From positions 2,294,001-2,358,000 of the forward strand of contig NZ_JALKBW010000001.1 of the NCBI RefSeq assembly GCF_023017165.1: 64,000 nucleotides of DNA, given 5' to 3'. The notes under the pieces are model-generated. The model worked only from the letters and a program-made list of their open reading frames with translations, was not told the origin of the DNA and searched no databases. The stretch is from Gordonia alkaliphila (GTDB lineage: Bacteria > Actinomycetota > Actinomycetes > Mycobacteriales > Mycobacteriaceae). Positions 9,454-18,614 of this stretch are shown in pieces (positions within the stretch are counted from its first letter, which is position 1; each line of letters begins with the position of its first letter). A program made the translations under genes and the position numbers.

Positions 9454-10197
9454 ATGCGCGCGGTGGTGTTGGGGGCCAGCGGAGACATGGGACGCGAGCT
9501 CGTCCCGGCGTTGATCGGCCGCGGCGTGGACGTGGTGCCCGCGCATCGCGCCACCGGTGTGGACGCCTACACGGGTACCGGCCTGGACGCGGCCTTCGCC
9601 GGTGCCGACGTGGTGGTGGACTCGCTCAGCGTGACGACGCAGAGCGCCGGTCGTGCCCGCGACTTCTTCGGCGTCGCCGCCCGCAACGTGGTCGCGGCCG
9701 CCGACCGCGCGGGTATCGAGCGGATCGTGTGCCTGTCGATCATCAACGCCGCGCACCCGTCGGTGAATGCGAAGTTCGGCTACTACCAGGGCAAGGCCGT
9801 GCAGGAGAGCGTGTATCGCGAGCTGGCCGGAGATCGGATCACCATGGTCTGGTCGGCGCAGTGGTTCGAGCTGGCGCAGCGACTGATGTCGCAGATGCGG
9901 CTGGGGCCGGTAGCCGTGGTGCCGCACATGATGTCGCAGCCGTGCGCGGCGGCCGACGCCGCACAGGTCCTCGCCGACGCGGTGACGACGCCAGGCGGCG
10001 ACATCCAGGTGGCCGGCCCGGAGACGATGGACCTGTGCAATCTAGCTCGCCGGATCGCAGAGCGCGACGGAGCGCCGCGGTGGGTCATCGGCATCAACTA
10101 CGGCGGCCCGACCATCCGGCGGGGCGGACTGCTGCCGACCGGCGACGTGATCACCACCCCCACGACGGCACAGGCTTGGCTCGACGCAGCCACGTAG
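9454..10197 (+). CDS. NAD(P)-binding Rossmann-fold protein (NmrA/atypical SDR)
   Basis: A 247-residue protein with an N-terminal dinucleotide-binding loop 'VVLGASGDMGREL' at residues 3-15 and a Rossmann core ('GADVVVDSLS', 'RIVCLSIINAAHPSVNAKFGYYQGKAVQE', where Y and K are spaced as in extended or atypical SDRs). The ATG at 9454 is preferred over an in-frame upstream start at 9373 because AAGGGGAG lies 7-14 bases before it and the Rossmann motif begins at once. The 145 bases upstream contain nothing else I can support. It may be an oxidoreductase or NAD(P)H-sensing protein; the substrate cannot be told. Confidence 0.75.
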   Translation: MRAVVLGASGDMGRELVPALIGRGVDVVPAHRATGVDAYTGTGLDAAFAGADVVVDSLSVTTQSAGRARDFFGVAARNVVAAADRAGIERIVCLSIINAAHPSVNAKFGYYQGKAVQESVYRELAGDRITMVWSAQWFELAQRLMSQMRLGPVAVVPHMMSQPCAAADAAQVLADAVTTPGGDIQVAGPETMDLCNLARRIAERDGAPRWVIGINYGGPTIRRGGLLPTGDVITTPTTAQAWLDAAT

Positions 10198-10248
10198 GCT
10201 GGAAGTGACGAAGAGGGCGCGAGCCTGTGAAGACTGGAGGAGATCGTC

Positions 10249-10884
10249 GTGGGTCTGTTTGGGATCGACCGGGACTTGTCGCGAGTGGCTGCGTACGCGC
10301 TTCCCGACACCGCGGTGGTGCGGGTCTTCTCGCTGATCCGGCTGCAGGATCCGGAGGGCACCATTCGCTGGGCCGAGTCCGATCCGTCGGTCCTGTCCGC
10401 GCTGACCACCTTCCGCGAAGCGTCCGCCGGCACGCCGGTCCGTCGTCGTCCCGCGCAGCCGATGGGCATGGTCGACGCCGAGACCGTCACCTCGCTGCAG
10501 ACGCTCTTCGCCTCGGACGAGGAACTGAACGTTCTGGTCTGGTCGGGCTACGCCGACTCCGCCCAGCTCGCCGACCGCGACCGCCCGGCCACCGGTGATG
10601 CCGCCGCGTTCATCGAACAGGGCGGACTGCTGCAGCTGCGGATTCCGGCCCGCGAACTCGCCGACTTCACCGAGGAGAACGGCCGACACTTCCCGGTGGC
10701 GGTGTGGAACGACGACGAATCCATCGCCATCGCGCAGCCGGTGTACCACGACTCGGTGTACGTCAGCGCCGTCGACGGCACCGTCGTCGAAGCGCTGCTG
10801 CGTGCACCGACCATCGAGGGACGTCCGATCTCGCCGGTGGCGGACCTCCCGTCGTACCCGGTGAATCTGTCGGAAGTCGAATAG
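10249..10884 (+). CDS. Conserved hypothetical protein
   Basis: A 211-residue soluble protein beginning at GTG 10249 with a GGAGGA-like site about nine bases upstream. It has no signal peptide or membrane helix. It is rich in Asp/Glu and has a regular alternation of hydrophobic residues suggesting an alpha/beta domain ('GGLLQLRIPARELADFTEENG', 'PVYHDSVYVSAVDGTVVEALL'). It does not match a family I can name. Its stop is followed directly, on the opposite strand, by the stop of coaA. Base composition is like its neighbours. Confidence 0.55.
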   Translation: MGLFGIDRDLSRVAAYALPDTAVVRVFSLIRLQDPEGTIRWAESDPSVLSALTTFREASAGTPVRRRPAQPMGMVDAETVTSLQTLFASDEELNVLVWSGYADSAQLADRDRPATGDAAAFIEQGGLLQLRIPARELADFTEENGRHFPVAVWNDDESIAIAQPVYHDSVYVSAVDGTVVEALLRAPTIEGRPISPVADLPSYPVNLSEVE

Positions 10885-11826
10885 TCAGAGCTTGCGCAGC
10901 CGGACCCGGTTGATGGAGTGATCGCGGTCCTTGCGGAGCACGAGCGTGGCCCGCGGGCGGGTCGGCAGGATGTTCTCGATCAGGTTGGGCCGGTTGATCG
11001 ACGTCCAGATATCCCGGGCCGCGATGGTGGCCTGCTCGTCGGTCAGTGACGCGTAGAAGTGGAAGTGTGACGCCGGGTCGGTGAACGACGTAGTGCGCAT
11101 CTGCAGGAAGCGCGAGATGTACCAGTCCTCGATGTGCGAGAGATTCGCGTCCACGTAGATGGAGAAGTCGAACAGGTCCGACACGGTCAGCGTCGGACCG
11201 GTCTGTAGGACGTTGAGGCCCTCCAGGATCAGGATGTCCGGCTGGTTCACCGTGTGGAAGGCGCCCGGCACGATGTCGTAGGACACGTGCGAATAGACGG
11301 GCGCGCGCACCGACTCGATGCCCGACTTCACCTCGGTGACGAACCGCAGCAGGGCCCGGCGGTCGTACGACTCCGGGAAGCCCTTGCGGTGCATCAGGCC
11401 GCGGCGCTGCAACTCGGCGGTGGGGTAGAGGAAGCCGTCGGTGGTGACCAGGTCGACCTTCGGGTGCGACTCCCAGCGGGAGAGCAGCTTGGCCAGCACG
11501 CGCGCGGTGGTCGATTTCCCGACCGCCACCGACCCGGCGACGCCGATGACGAACGGGACCTGACGGTTGCGCTGGCGCTCGCCGAGGAAGGTCGACGTCG
11601 CGGCGAACAGGCGCTGGCGGGCTTCCACCTGCAGGTGAATCAGACGAGACAGGGGGAGGTAGACCTCGGCGACTTCCTTGAGGTCGATCTGCTCGCCGAG
11701 ACCGACGAGCTCCTCGAGGTCGTGCTCGTCGAGCACCATCGGCATCGACCGCCGGAGTTCGCGCCACTGGCGACGGTCCAACTCGAGGTAGAGACCGGGG
11801 TCGCGATCGCTGGAAAGGCGCGCCAT
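10885..11826 (-). CDS. coaA: Pantothenate kinase, type I (CoaA)
   Basis: CoaA phosphorylates pantothenate, the committed step of coenzyme A synthesis. The 313-residue protein carries the P-loop '[17 protein letters not shown]', the 'VTTDGFLYP' substrate motif, '[16 protein letters not shown]', '[13 protein letters not shown]' and the '[10 protein letters not shown]' strand, all standard for type I PanK (M. tuberculosis Rv1092c has a very similar length). The start is set at ATG 11826, not the GTG at 11835, because reverse strand TAAGGT (11839-11834) lies exactly seven bases upstream of the ATG, implying a leaderless transcript. The gene order coaA, glyA, desA2, phoH2 is the mycobacterial one. 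Confidence 0.94.
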   Translation of the reverse strand: MARLSSDRDPGLYLELDRRQWRELRRSMPMVLDEHDLEELVGLGEQIDLKEVAEVYLPLSRLIHLQVEARQRLFAATSTFLGERQRNRQVPFVIGVAGSVAVGKSTTARVLAKLLSRWESHPKVDLVTTDGFLYPTAELQRRGLMHRKGFPESYDRRALLRFVTEVKSGIESVRAPVYSHVSYDIVPGAFHTVNQPDILILEGLNVLQTGPTLTVSDLFDFSIYVDANLSHIEDWYISRFLQMRTTSFTDPASHFHFYASLTDEQATIAARDIWTSINRPNLIENILPTRPRATLVLRKDRDHSINRVRLRKL

Positions 11827-11833
11827 GGCTGGC

Positions 11834-11865
11834 ACCTTACAGGGCAGCTGCGCGGTCGGTAGCCT
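11834..11865. promoter_or_regulatory. Divergent -10 boxes of coaA and the DUF885 gene
   Basis: Reverse strand TAAGGT (11834-11839) precedes the coaA ATG by seven bases. Forward strand TAGCCT (11860-11865) precedes the DUF885 ATG by eight bases. Both genes therefore appear to be transcribed as leaderless mRNAs from back-to-back promoters within 50 bp. Confidence 0.55.
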
Positions 11866-11873
11866 GGGACGTC

Positions 11874-13100
11874 ATGAGCGTCGACACTGCCGAAGACCTG
11901 GTGACCGAGTACCTGCGCCTGGGCTTGAGTTTCGACCGCATCGAACCGGGATTCGTCGATGCCTACACCGGTGACCCGGCGCTGCGCGTCGAGGTGGACA
12001 ACGCTCCCGCGCCCGACCCGGCCGAACTCGCCCGCCGGGCCCGCGACCTGGCGGCCGCGCTGCCCGCCGGACTGCCGGCTGACCGCGCCGAGTTCGTCGG
12101 CGCGCACCTGCGGGCGCTGGAGTGCTCGGCGCGCAAGTTCGCGGGGGAGGACATCGGCTTCGTCGACGAGGTGAAGGCCTACTTCGACGTCGACATCGCC
12201 CCCGCCGACGAGGGCGCCTATGCGCAGGCGCACACGCGGATCGCCGACGCGCTCGGCGTGCCCGGGGCCACCGGCGCACAGTTGAGTGAGGCCTACGCCG
12301 CCCATCGGCGCAGCGAGGAGATCCCGCCGGCCCTGGTCCAGCCGCTGGTCGACGAACTCAGCGGCGCGCTGCGCGAGCGCGTGCGCGGCACCTTCGGGCT
12401 GCCTGCCGCCGAGACCATCGAGTTCGAGATCGTCTCGGACAAGCCGTGGTCGGGCTTCAACTACTACCTCGGCGACTACCGCTCCACCGTCGCGATCAAC
12501 ACTGATCTGCCGCAGTACCTGTCTGGGCTGCCGTCGCTGGTGGCGCACGAGGCCTACCCCGGGCACCACACCGAACACTGCCGCAAGGAGCAGCTGCTGG
12601 TGGCCGACGGCGCTCAGCGCGAGCAGACGATCTTCCTGGTCAACACCCCGCAGTGCCTCATGGCCGAGGGGCTGGCCGACCACGCGCTCGTCGCGGCGCA
12701 GGGCCCGGACTGGCAGTCGTGGGCGGCGGAGATCTACGCCGACTTCGGGCTGCGCTTCGACGCCGAACGCTCGCGCGCCCTGTCGGCGGCCACCGCCGAT
12801 CTGCTCACGGTGCGCCAGGATGCGGCGTTGGCCCTGCACGACCGCCACGTCGACCCCGACGACGTGGCCCGGTTCCTCCAGAAATGGCTGCTGGTCCCTG
12901 CCGATCGCGCGCGCCAGATGCTGCGCTTCCTCGCGTCGCCGCTGTGGCGCGCGTACATCTCCACCTATGTGGAGGGTTACCGACTGCTCGACGGCTGGCT
13001 CGACGACGTCGCACCCGGTCAGACCCGACTGGACCGCTTCCGCCGACTCCTCGACGAGCCGTTGACCCCGGCGCTCCTGCGCGCCGAGCTCGGGGCCTAA
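11874..13100 (+). CDS. DUF885 family protein (putative metallopeptidase-like)
   Basis: A 408-residue soluble protein with the family's hallmark '[14 protein letters not shown]' near residue 225 and a downstream 'EGLADH' motif; the two His of HEAYPGHH and the Glu of EGLADH look like a zinc-peptidase site. '[13 protein letters not shown]' and 'INTDLP' are also typical. It is shorter than the 550-600-residue secreted members, lacks a signal peptide, and is probably cytoplasmic. ATG 11874 follows a TAGCCT box by eight bases. The TAA stop forms part of the -10 box of glyA. The function of DUF885 proteins is poorly established; peptidase activity is inferred from the motif. Confidence 0.82.
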   Translation: MSVDTAEDLVTEYLRLGLSFDRIEPGFVDAYTGDPALRVEVDNAPAPDPAELARRARDLAAALPAGLPADRAEFVGAHLRALECSARKFAGEDIGFVDEVKAYFDVDIAPADEGAYAQAHTRIADALGVPGATGAQLSEAYAAHRRSEEIPPALVQPLVDELSGALRERVRGTFGLPAAETIEFEIVSDKPWSGFNYYLGDYRSTVAINTDLPQYLSGLPSLVAHEAYPGHHTEHCRKEQLLVADGAQREQTIFLVNTPQCLMAEGLADHALVAAQGPDWQSWAAEIYADFGLRFDAERSRALSAATADLLTVRQDAALALHDRHVDPDDVARFLQKWLLVPADRARQMLRFLASPLWRAYISTYVEGYRLLDGWLDDVAPGQTRLDRFRRLLDEPLTPALLRAELGA

Positions 13101-13103
13101 ACT
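13098..13103 (+). promoter_or_regulatory. -10 box of glyA (leaderless)
   Basis: TAAACT, which includes the stop codon of the preceding gene, ends seven bases before the glyA ATG at 13111. Confidence 0.55.
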
Positions 13104-13110
13104 GGTCGCC

Positions 13111-14402
13111 ATGACTCAGTTTTCGCAGTCCCTGGCCGAGCTGGATCCCGATCTCGCTGCGGCGATGAACGGGGAGCTGTCGCGGCAGCGCGACACCCTG
13201 GAGATGATCGCGTCGGAGAACTTCGTGCCGCGCGCGGTGCTGCAGGCCCAGGGCAGCGTGCTGACCAACAAGTACGCCGAGGGCTACCCGGGGCGTCGCT
13301 ACTACGGCGGCTGCGAGTACGTCGACGTCGTCGAGGACATCGCCCGCGACCGCGCGAAGGAACTGTTCGGCGCCGAGTTCGCCAACGTCCAGCCGCACTC
13401 GGGCGCGCAGGCCAACGCCGCCGTCCTCATGGCGCTGATGGATCCGGGCGACCGCATGCTGGGCCTCGACCTCGCGCACGGCGGTCACCTCACCCACGGC
13501 ATGCGCCTGAACTTCTCCGGCAAGCTGTACGAGAACCACTTCTACGGGGTCAGCAAGGAAGACTTCCGGGTCGACATGGACGAGGTGCGCAAGATCGCCC
13601 TCGACACCCAGCCGAAGGTGATCGTCGCCGGCTGGTCGGCCTACCCCCGCACCCTCGACTTCGCCGCGTTCCGGGAGATCGCCGACGAAGTGGGCGCCAA
13701 GCTCTGGGTCGACATGGCGCACTTCGCCGGTCTCGTCGCCGCCGGACTGCACCCCAACCCGGTGCCCTTCGCCGACGTCGTCTCCACCACGGTCCACAAG
13801 ACCCTCGGCGGTCCGCGCTCGGGTCTGATCCTGGCCAAGCAGGAGTACGCCAAGAAGCTGAACTCGTCGGTCTTCCCCGGCCAGCAGGGCGGGCCGCTGA
13901 TGCACGTCATCGCCGCCAAGGCCGCCGCGCTGAAGATCGCCGCGAGCGAGGAGTTCGCCGAGCGTCAGCGTCGCACCGTCTCCGGCGCCCAGATCCTGGC
14001 GGAGCGTCTGACCGGCTCCGACGTGGCCGACGCCGGCATCACGGTCCTGACCGGCGGCACCGACGTGCACCTGGTGCTGGTGGACCTGCGCGACTCGGCG
14101 CTCGACGGCCAGCAGGGCGAAGACCTCCTGCACGAGGTCGGCATCACCGTGAACCGCAACGCCGTGCCCTTCGACCCGCGCCCGCCGATGGTCACCTCGG
14201 GCCTGCGTATCGGCACCCGGCTCTGGCCACCCGCGGCTTCGGCGACGCCGAGTTCACCGAGGTCGCCGACATCATCGCCACCGCACTGGCGGCAGGCAAG
14301 GACGCTGACATCGCCGCGCTGCGCGGCCGCGTGTCCAAGCTGGCCCTCGACGTCCCGCTCTACGAGGGTCTCGAGGACTGGGGAATGATGAGCGGACACT
14401 GA
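13111..14402 (+). CDS. glyA: Serine hydroxymethyltransferase, interrupted by an apparent -1 frameshift near 14216
   Basis: GlyA interconverts serine and glycine with transfer of a one-carbon unit to tetrahydrofolate, using PLP. The first 368 or so residues are canonical: '[14 protein letters not shown]', '[15 protein letters not shown]', and the PLP-lysine motif '[16 protein letters not shown]'. After 'SGLRIGT' at about 14216 the frame becomes unrelated and stops at 14388. Shifting by one base there restores '[19 protein letters not shown]' through to '[14 protein letters not shown]' and TGA at 14400-14402. The break is in GGCACCCGGCTCTGG, where one C of an expected CCCC run is missing. The restored length is 430 residues, normal for the family. 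As glyA is usually essential, a sequencing or assembly error is the likeliest explanation. Confidence 0.85.
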
Positions 14403-14422
14403 TCGTCGACTAGGGTGTAGCC

Positions 14423-15292
14423 GTGGCTGTTTTGGAAGAAGACGAACTGATCACCGCTCTGGAAAAGGCTCTCCCGGTCATCGCCGAGGAGCACCAGGCC
14501 GGAGCGGCAGCGTGGGATCCGCACGAGTGGGTGCCCTGGAGCAAGGGTCGGAACTTCCGATTCCTCGGCGGTGACGACTTCGAGCCCGGCCAGGAGACTC
14601 TGGACGCGGAGACGGCGGCACCGCTGCTGGCGCTGCTGCTGACCAAGGACAACCTCCCGTCCTTCCACCGCGTGCTGGCGATCCACTTCCCGCCGTTCTC
14701 CGACTGGCGTCAGCTGATCGGCGTCTGGACCGCGGAAGACAACCGGCACGCCATCGCGCTGCGCGACTACCTCGTCGTGACCCGCGCGATGGATCCGGTG
14801 GACGCGGAGAACCGTCGTCGTATCCACGTCGTCGCCGGCTGGAAGCAGAACCCGGAAGCCGTCGCTCAGCTGGGCCCGATGAACGCGCTGGCACTGCTGG
14901 CCGTGCACGAGAACCAGTGCACGCAGTTCATCGCCCGCCTCGTCGAGCGCAGCACCGACCCGCAGCTGAACACCATCCTGGAGAAGATCAAGACCGACGA
15001 CGCCGTGCAGGCCGCGACCTTCCAGGCGTTCCTCATCGCCGGCATGGTCGCCGACCAGGAGGCCACGATCCTCGCGGTCGACAAGGCTCTCGCTGAGATC
15101 GAGCACATCGGCTCCGACGTCGCCGACTTCGACGCGCAGCGCACGCTGTTCGCCGACTTCGAGACCGAGCAGACCGACGCTGCGATCGCCGCGAAGCTGG
15201 CCGCCGAGCTCAAGCTCGACAGCGCGCAGGAGTTGAGCGCCGACGCCGAGGCCGCCCGGGCGCGGATCCTCGCGCTCGCCGCCAAGGCCTGA
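14423..15292 (+). CDS. desA2: Acyl-ACP desaturase-like protein DesA2
   Basis: A 289-residue ferritin-fold protein of the soluble acyl-[ACP] desaturase family; synteny with glyA and phoH2 identifies it as DesA2 (Rv1094). The first diiron motif is 'AEDNRH' (residues 104-109), where plant desaturases have EENRH. By eye alignment, the position of the second E-x-x-H motif is occupied by 'TDDAVQ' (191-196), so the iron-ligand His is absent. DesA2 is known to differ from classical desaturases, and activity as an oxidase is uncertain. The GTG start at 14423 is six bases after a TAGGGT box (14411-14416), again a leaderless pattern. A strong bidirectional terminator follows. Confidence 0.85.
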   Translation: MAVLEEDELITALEKALPVIAEEHQAGAAAWDPHEWVPWSKGRNFRFLGGDDFEPGQETLDAETAAPLLALLLTKDNLPSFHRVLAIHFPPFSDWRQLIGVWTAEDNRHAIALRDYLVVTRAMDPVDAENRRRIHVVAGWKQNPEAVAQLGPMNALALLAVHENQCTQFIARLVERSTDPQLNTILEKIKTDDAVQAATFQAFLIAGMVADQEATILAVDKALAEIEHIGSDVADFDAQRTLFADFETEQTDAAIAAKLAAELKLDSAQELSADAEAARARILALAAKA

Positions 15293-15303
15293 GTTCTTCT
15301 CGT

Positions 15304-15355
15304 CGAAACCCACGGCACAACCTCCCGAATCGCGGGAGGGGCGCCGTGGGTTTCG
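15304..15355. terminator. Bidirectional hairpin terminator after desA2
   Basis: CGAAACCCACGGC (15304-15316) pairs perfectly with GCCGTGGGTTTCG (15343-15355), with an inner stem CCTCCCG/CGGGAGG. The stem ends in a TTTCGTCGTTT stretch on the forward strand. It begins 12 bases after the desA2 stop. Confidence 0.8.
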
Positions 15356-15437
15356 TCGTTTCCGGCCGTCACACAGCGTTCACCGACACGCGACCTCGCG
15401 TCCCCCGGGGCCTCGGGCGCGCGGCGTAGCTTGATGG

Positions 15438-15614
15438 GTGACGGGCCGTGGGGAAGCGGTTCGTTCGGGAGGTTCGATTCGTGAACGACATGACTGTCAC
15501 GAGAGGGCCGGCCCCGGTCCTCGTCCGCCTCGGATAACCGAGAACGACGGCGAACCGGCCGGCCACAGATCTCGCTCGCGCGGGAGCCGCGCGGGACATC
15601 GGAGTCAGCCGTGA
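15438..15614 (+). CDS. Candidate PhoAT-like small ORF overlapping phoH2
   Basis: A 58-codon ORF from GTG 15438 to TGA 15612-15614, too short for usual gene callers. Its stop overlaps the phoH2 GTG by GTGA, the same four-base overlap described for phoAT-phoH2 in mycobacteria, where PhoAT acts with PhoH2 in a toxin-antitoxin-like unit. A TAGCTT box (15427-15432) lies five bases before the GTG, fitting a leaderless transcript. The product is hydrophilic and Arg/Gly/Pro-rich (starting [19 protein letters not shown]). Composition is close to random for this GC content, so translation is plausible from context but unproved. A shorter ORF in another frame (15481-15537) is an alternative. Confidence 0.42.
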   Translation: MTGRGEAVRSGGSIRERHDCHERAGPGPRPPRITENDGEPAGHRSRSRGSRAGHRSQP

Positions 15615-16912
15615 CTGCACGCACGTACGTTCTCGACACCTCTGTTCTGCTCTCCGATCCGTGGGCGGTGACCCGCTTCGACGAGCACCACGTGGTCCTG
15701 CCGCTGGTGGTGATCAGCGAACTCGAGGGCAAACGCCATCACAGCGAGCTGGGCTGGTTCGCGCGGACCGCCCTGCGACTGCTCGACGACCTCCGCATAG
15801 AACACGGGCGGCTGGATCAGCCGCTGCCGGTGGGCGAGGACGGCGGGACGCTGCAGGTGGAGCTCAACCACATCGATCCGGCGGTGCTGCCCTCCGGCTT
15901 CCGCGACGCCTCCAACGACTCGCGGATCCTGGCCTGCGCCCTCAACCTGCGCGCCGAGGGCGCCGACGTCACGCTGGTCACCAAGGACACGCCGCTGCGG
16001 GTCAAGGCCGGCGCGGTCGGCCTGGCCGCCGACGAATACCACGCGCAGGACGTGGTGGTGTCCGGGTGGACCGGGATGGACGAGCTGATGGTGTCCGACG
16101 CCGACATCGACGACCTCTTCGCCGAGGGCGTCGTCGACCTCGACGACGGCCGCCAGCTGCCCTGCCACACCGGCGTGAAACTGGTCGGCGCCACCGGCAG
16201 TGCGCTGGGCCGGGTCACCGAGACCAAGCAGGTGCAGCTGGTGCGCGGGGATCGGGAGGTGTTCGGTCTGCACGGCCGGTCGGCGGAGCAGCGGGTGGCG
16301 CTGGATCTGCTGCTCGATCCGTCGGTCGGCATCGTCTCGCTGGGCGGCAAAGCCGGCACCGGCAAGTCGGCGTTGGCGCTGTGCGCGGGCCTGGAAGCCG
16401 TGCTGGAACGACGCACCCAGCGCAAGGTGGTGGTCTTCCGGCCGCTGTACGCCGTCGGCGGCCAGCAGCTCGGCTACCTGCCCGGCGGCGCCGACGAGAA
16501 GATGGGGCCGTGGGCGCAGGCCGTCTTCGACACCCTGGAGGGGCTGGTGTCCCCGGAGGTGATCGACGAGGTGCTCTCCCGCGGCATGCTCGAGGTGCTG
16601 CCGCTGACCCACATCCGCGGCCGCTCGCTGCACGACTCGTTCGTCATCGTCGACGAGGCGCAGTCGTTGGAGCGCAACGTGCTGCTGACCGTGCTGTCCC
16701 GCTTGGGCGCCGGCTCGCGGGTGGTACTCACGCACGACGTCGCCCAGCGTGACAATCTGCGCGTCGGCCGCCACGACGGCGTCGCCGCGGTGATCGAGAA
16801 GCTGAAGGGGCACCCGCTGTTCGCGCACATCACGCTGACCCGCAGCGAGCGGTCACCGATCGCCGCGCTGGTCACCGACATGCTCGAGGAGTTCGCGCCC
16901 GGTCAGGGCTGA
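15611..16912 (+). CDS. phoH2: PIN-PhoH fusion ribonuclease/RNA helicase PhoH2
   Basis: A 433-residue two-domain protein. The N-terminal PIN domain (about residues 3-130) has the acidic residues of the nuclease site: '[12 protein letters not shown]', '[10 protein letters not shown]', '[11 protein letters not shown]' and '[11 protein letters not shown]'. The C-terminal PhoH ATPase (about 215-430) has Walker A '[13 protein letters not shown]', Walker B '[12 protein letters not shown]' and '[12 protein letters not shown]'. Mycobacterial PhoH2 is reported to unwind and cut RNA in an ATP-dependent way. The GTG start overlaps a small upstream ORF (GTGA), so translation is probably coupled. The order after desA2 matches Rv1094-Rv1095. 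Confidence 0.93.
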   Translation: MTARTYVLDTSVLLSDPWAVTRFDEHHVVLPLVVISELEGKRHHSELGWFARTALRLLDDLRIEHGRLDQPLPVGEDGGTLQVELNHIDPAVLPSGFRDASNDSRILACALNLRAEGADVTLVTKDTPLRVKAGAVGLAADEYHAQDVVVSGWTGMDELMVSDADIDDLFAEGVVDLDDGRQLPCHTGVKLVGATGSALGRVTETKQVQLVRGDREVFGLHGRSAEQRVALDLLLDPSVGIVSLGGKAGTGKSALALCAGLEAVLERRTQRKVVVFRPLYAVGGQQLGYLPGGADEKMGPWAQAVFDTLEGLVSPEVIDEVLSRGMLEVLPLTHIRGRSLHDSFVIVDEAQSLERNVLLTVLSRLGAGSRVVLTHDVAQRDNLRVGRHDGVAAVIEKLKGHPLFAHITLTRSERSPIAALVTDMLEEFAPGQG

Positions 16913-16930
16913 GCGCTCCAGGCTGAGAGC

Positions 16931-17533
16931 TCAGGCGCGGCGCAGGATCGAGACGGCCCAGTCCGACTCGGGCGTCCACGGGCGGATGTCCCAGGACGCC
17001 AGCCGCAGGTCCACGCGCAGGCCGGCTTCGGCGACGGCGTCGTCGAAGTCGGCCAGCGTCAGGTGCCGGTTCGTGTGAAAGCCGACGACCAGCGGCGCGT
17101 CGTCGTTCAGGTGCGCGGCCAACCGTCGCAGGACCTGCGCCTCGGTGTCCGGGGCCACGAAGACCAGCACGTTGCCCGCGCAGACGATGGCGTCGAACTT
17201 CTCGTCGATGCCGCGGGCGGGGAGGTCGAGTTCGGCGAGGTCGCCGACCAGCCACGTGGGCCCGGGATGGTCGGTCTCGGCGGCGGCGATCAGGGTCGGG
17301 TCCACGTCGACGCCGACCACCCGGTGGCCGGCGGCGTGCAGGGCGGCGCCGACGCGGCCGGGTCCGCAGCCCGCGTCGAGGATGCGGGCCCCGCGCGGAA
17401 CCATGGCATCGATGAAGCGGGCCTCGCCGTCGAGGTCGTCGCCGTCGGCCGCCATCGCGCGGAAGCGTTCGATGTACCACTCGCTGTGACCGGGGTCGGT
17501 GTCGGTGATCCAGCGGGGAGGAGTTGTCGCCAT
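16931..17533 (-). CDS. Class I SAM-dependent methyltransferase
   Basis: A 200-residue protein with the SAM-binding motif I 'ARILDAGCGPGRVGAAL' at about residues 50-66, motif II 'RVVGVDVDPTLI', and a motif IV region 'FDAIVCAGNVLVF'. ATG 17533 is chosen over an in-frame start eight codons upstream because the shorter form begins just before the conserved 'WITDTDPGHSEWYIERF'. The substrate cannot be predicted. It converges on phoH2, with 18 bases between stops, so one terminates against the other. Confidence 0.85.
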   Translation of the reverse strand: MATTPPRWITDTDPGHSEWYIERFRAMAADGDDLDGEARFIDAMVPRGARILDAGCGPGRVGAALHAAGHRVVGVDVDPTLIAAAETDHPGPTWLVGDLAELDLPARGIDEKFDAIVCAGNVLVFVAPDTEAQVLRRLAAHLNDDAPLVVGFHTNRHLTLADFDDAVAEAGLRVDLRLASWDIRPWTPESDWAVSILRRA

Positions 17534-17627
17534 GCCGCCCAGGGTAGTCGGCAACATCCGTGTTGCGGTCGGGTGACGATGGTCTCTGAGGGTGGCACTC
17601 GCCGGGATCCGCTGTCACACTGGTGTG

Positions 17628-18539
17628 GTGCTGAAGTTACTGATGAGTCGAATGTGGCAATTGGGACTAGTGGTGTTGGCGGCGGTCGTCGCTCTCGCCG
17701 CAGTTCCCGGAACCGCGTCTGCCGAGCCGGCCACCCCGGCGCCGTCGACGCCTGACGTCCAGACGATGATCGAGAACCTCCTGCGCGGCTTCCTGCCGGG
17801 CGGCGACACCCCGGGTGCCCCGCTTCCGGGCAACCCGGTGGGCGACACCGGCCAGATGGTCGTGGTGTCGATGCCGTCGGCCACCGCCACCCAGGGCACG
17901 CTGACCGCGTTCGAGAAGGACGCGAACGGCCAGTGGAAGCCGGTCATCGGCCCGACCGCGGCCTGGGTCGGCAGCGAGGGCATCGGCAAGTCGCAGGACA
18001 ACGTCCACCGCACGCCGGAGGGGACCTTCGCGATCGGTCGGGCCTTCGGACGCCAGGACAATCCGGGCACCAAGCTCTCGTACACGAAGGTCGACAACCA
18101 GGACTGGTGGGACGGCAACATGAAGTCGCCGACCTATAACCAGATGGTGCGCCAGCCCAGTACTCCGGGCGAGGGCAGCGAGAACCTGTACGACATGGGT
18201 CCGGCGTACGACTACGCGGTGGAGGTCAAGCACAACCCCACCAACACTCCGGGTAACGCGTCGGCGATCTTCCTGCACGTCGGCAACGAGCCCACGTGGG
18301 GTTGCGTCGCTATCGGTCGCGAGCAGATGGTGGAGATCTTGAAGTGGCTCGACCCGGCCAAGAACCCGAAGATCAGCATCGGGGTGAACACCAAGAGCCC
18401 GGCCGACGTGAAGGACGCGCCGTCGCTCGTCGACCCCCAGGGTCAGCCGCTCGGCGATGACGCGCTGAGCCAGATCCTCGGTCAGTTCACCAGCGTGATC
18501 CCGGAATTGCTTCAGTCGGTGACCGGCTCGTCCAAGTAG
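17628..18539 (+). CDS. Secreted L,D-transpeptidase-like (YkuD-type) protein
   Basis: A 303-residue exported protein. An N-terminal basic/hydrophobic signal sequence ('SRMWQLGLVVLAAVVALAA') ends in a typical A-S-A cleavage site around residue 32, followed by a Pro-rich linker. The catalytic region has 'VHRTPEGTFAIGRAFG' and 'AIFLHVGNEPTWGCVAIGREQM', the His...Gly-Cys arrangement of YkuD L,D-transpeptidases with Cys as nucleophile. It resembles the Rv0309-type group rather than the LdtMt1/2 enzymes, as no Ig-like domains are present. A cell-wall role outside the membrane is likely. The start is uncertain: GTG 17625, GTG 17628 and ATG 17643 are all in frame and all give a workable signal peptide. 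Confidence 0.8.
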   Translation: MLKLLMSRMWQLGLVVLAAVVALAAVPGTASAEPATPAPSTPDVQTMIENLLRGFLPGGDTPGAPLPGNPVGDTGQMVVVSMPSATATQGTLTAFEKDANGQWKPVIGPTAAWVGSEGIGKSQDNVHRTPEGTFAIGRAFGRQDNPGTKLSYTKVDNQDWWDGNMKSPTYNQMVRQPSTPGEGSENLYDMGPAYDYAVEVKHNPTNTPGNASAIFLHVGNEPTWGCVAIGREQMVEILKWLDPAKNPKISIGVNTKSPADVKDAPSLVDPQGQPLGDDALSQILGQFTSVIPELLQSVTGSSK

Positions 18540-18555
18540 TCGCCGATTTCCCCGC

Positions 18556-18591
18556 CCGGGGCCGTGTGCAGATCACTGCGCGCGGCCCCGG
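18556..18591 (+). terminator. Hairpin terminator after the L,D-transpeptidase-like gene
   Basis: CCGGGGCCG (18556-18564) and CGGCCCCGG (18583-18591) form a 9-bp GC stem with an 18-base loop, 17 bases after the stop and between convergent genes. No U-tract follows, as is common in actinobacteria. Confidence 0.5.
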
Positions 18592-18614
18592 TGCGCATCT
18601 CCGGCTCGGTGCGA

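Noticed and set aside
7303..9927. Very long reverse-strand open frame (about 874 codons) covering hemolysin III, the prenyl synthase and YbaK.
   Set aside because: Only the last 224 codons match a family. The rest is antisense to well-supported genes and is Arg/His/Gly-rich, as expected for a shadow frame in high-GC DNA.
9354..10208. Forward ORF starting at ATG 9354 with a GGAGG site.
   Set aside because: After about 30 codons it overlaps the Rossmann gene in another frame and becomes Arg/Gly-rich without any recognisable domain.
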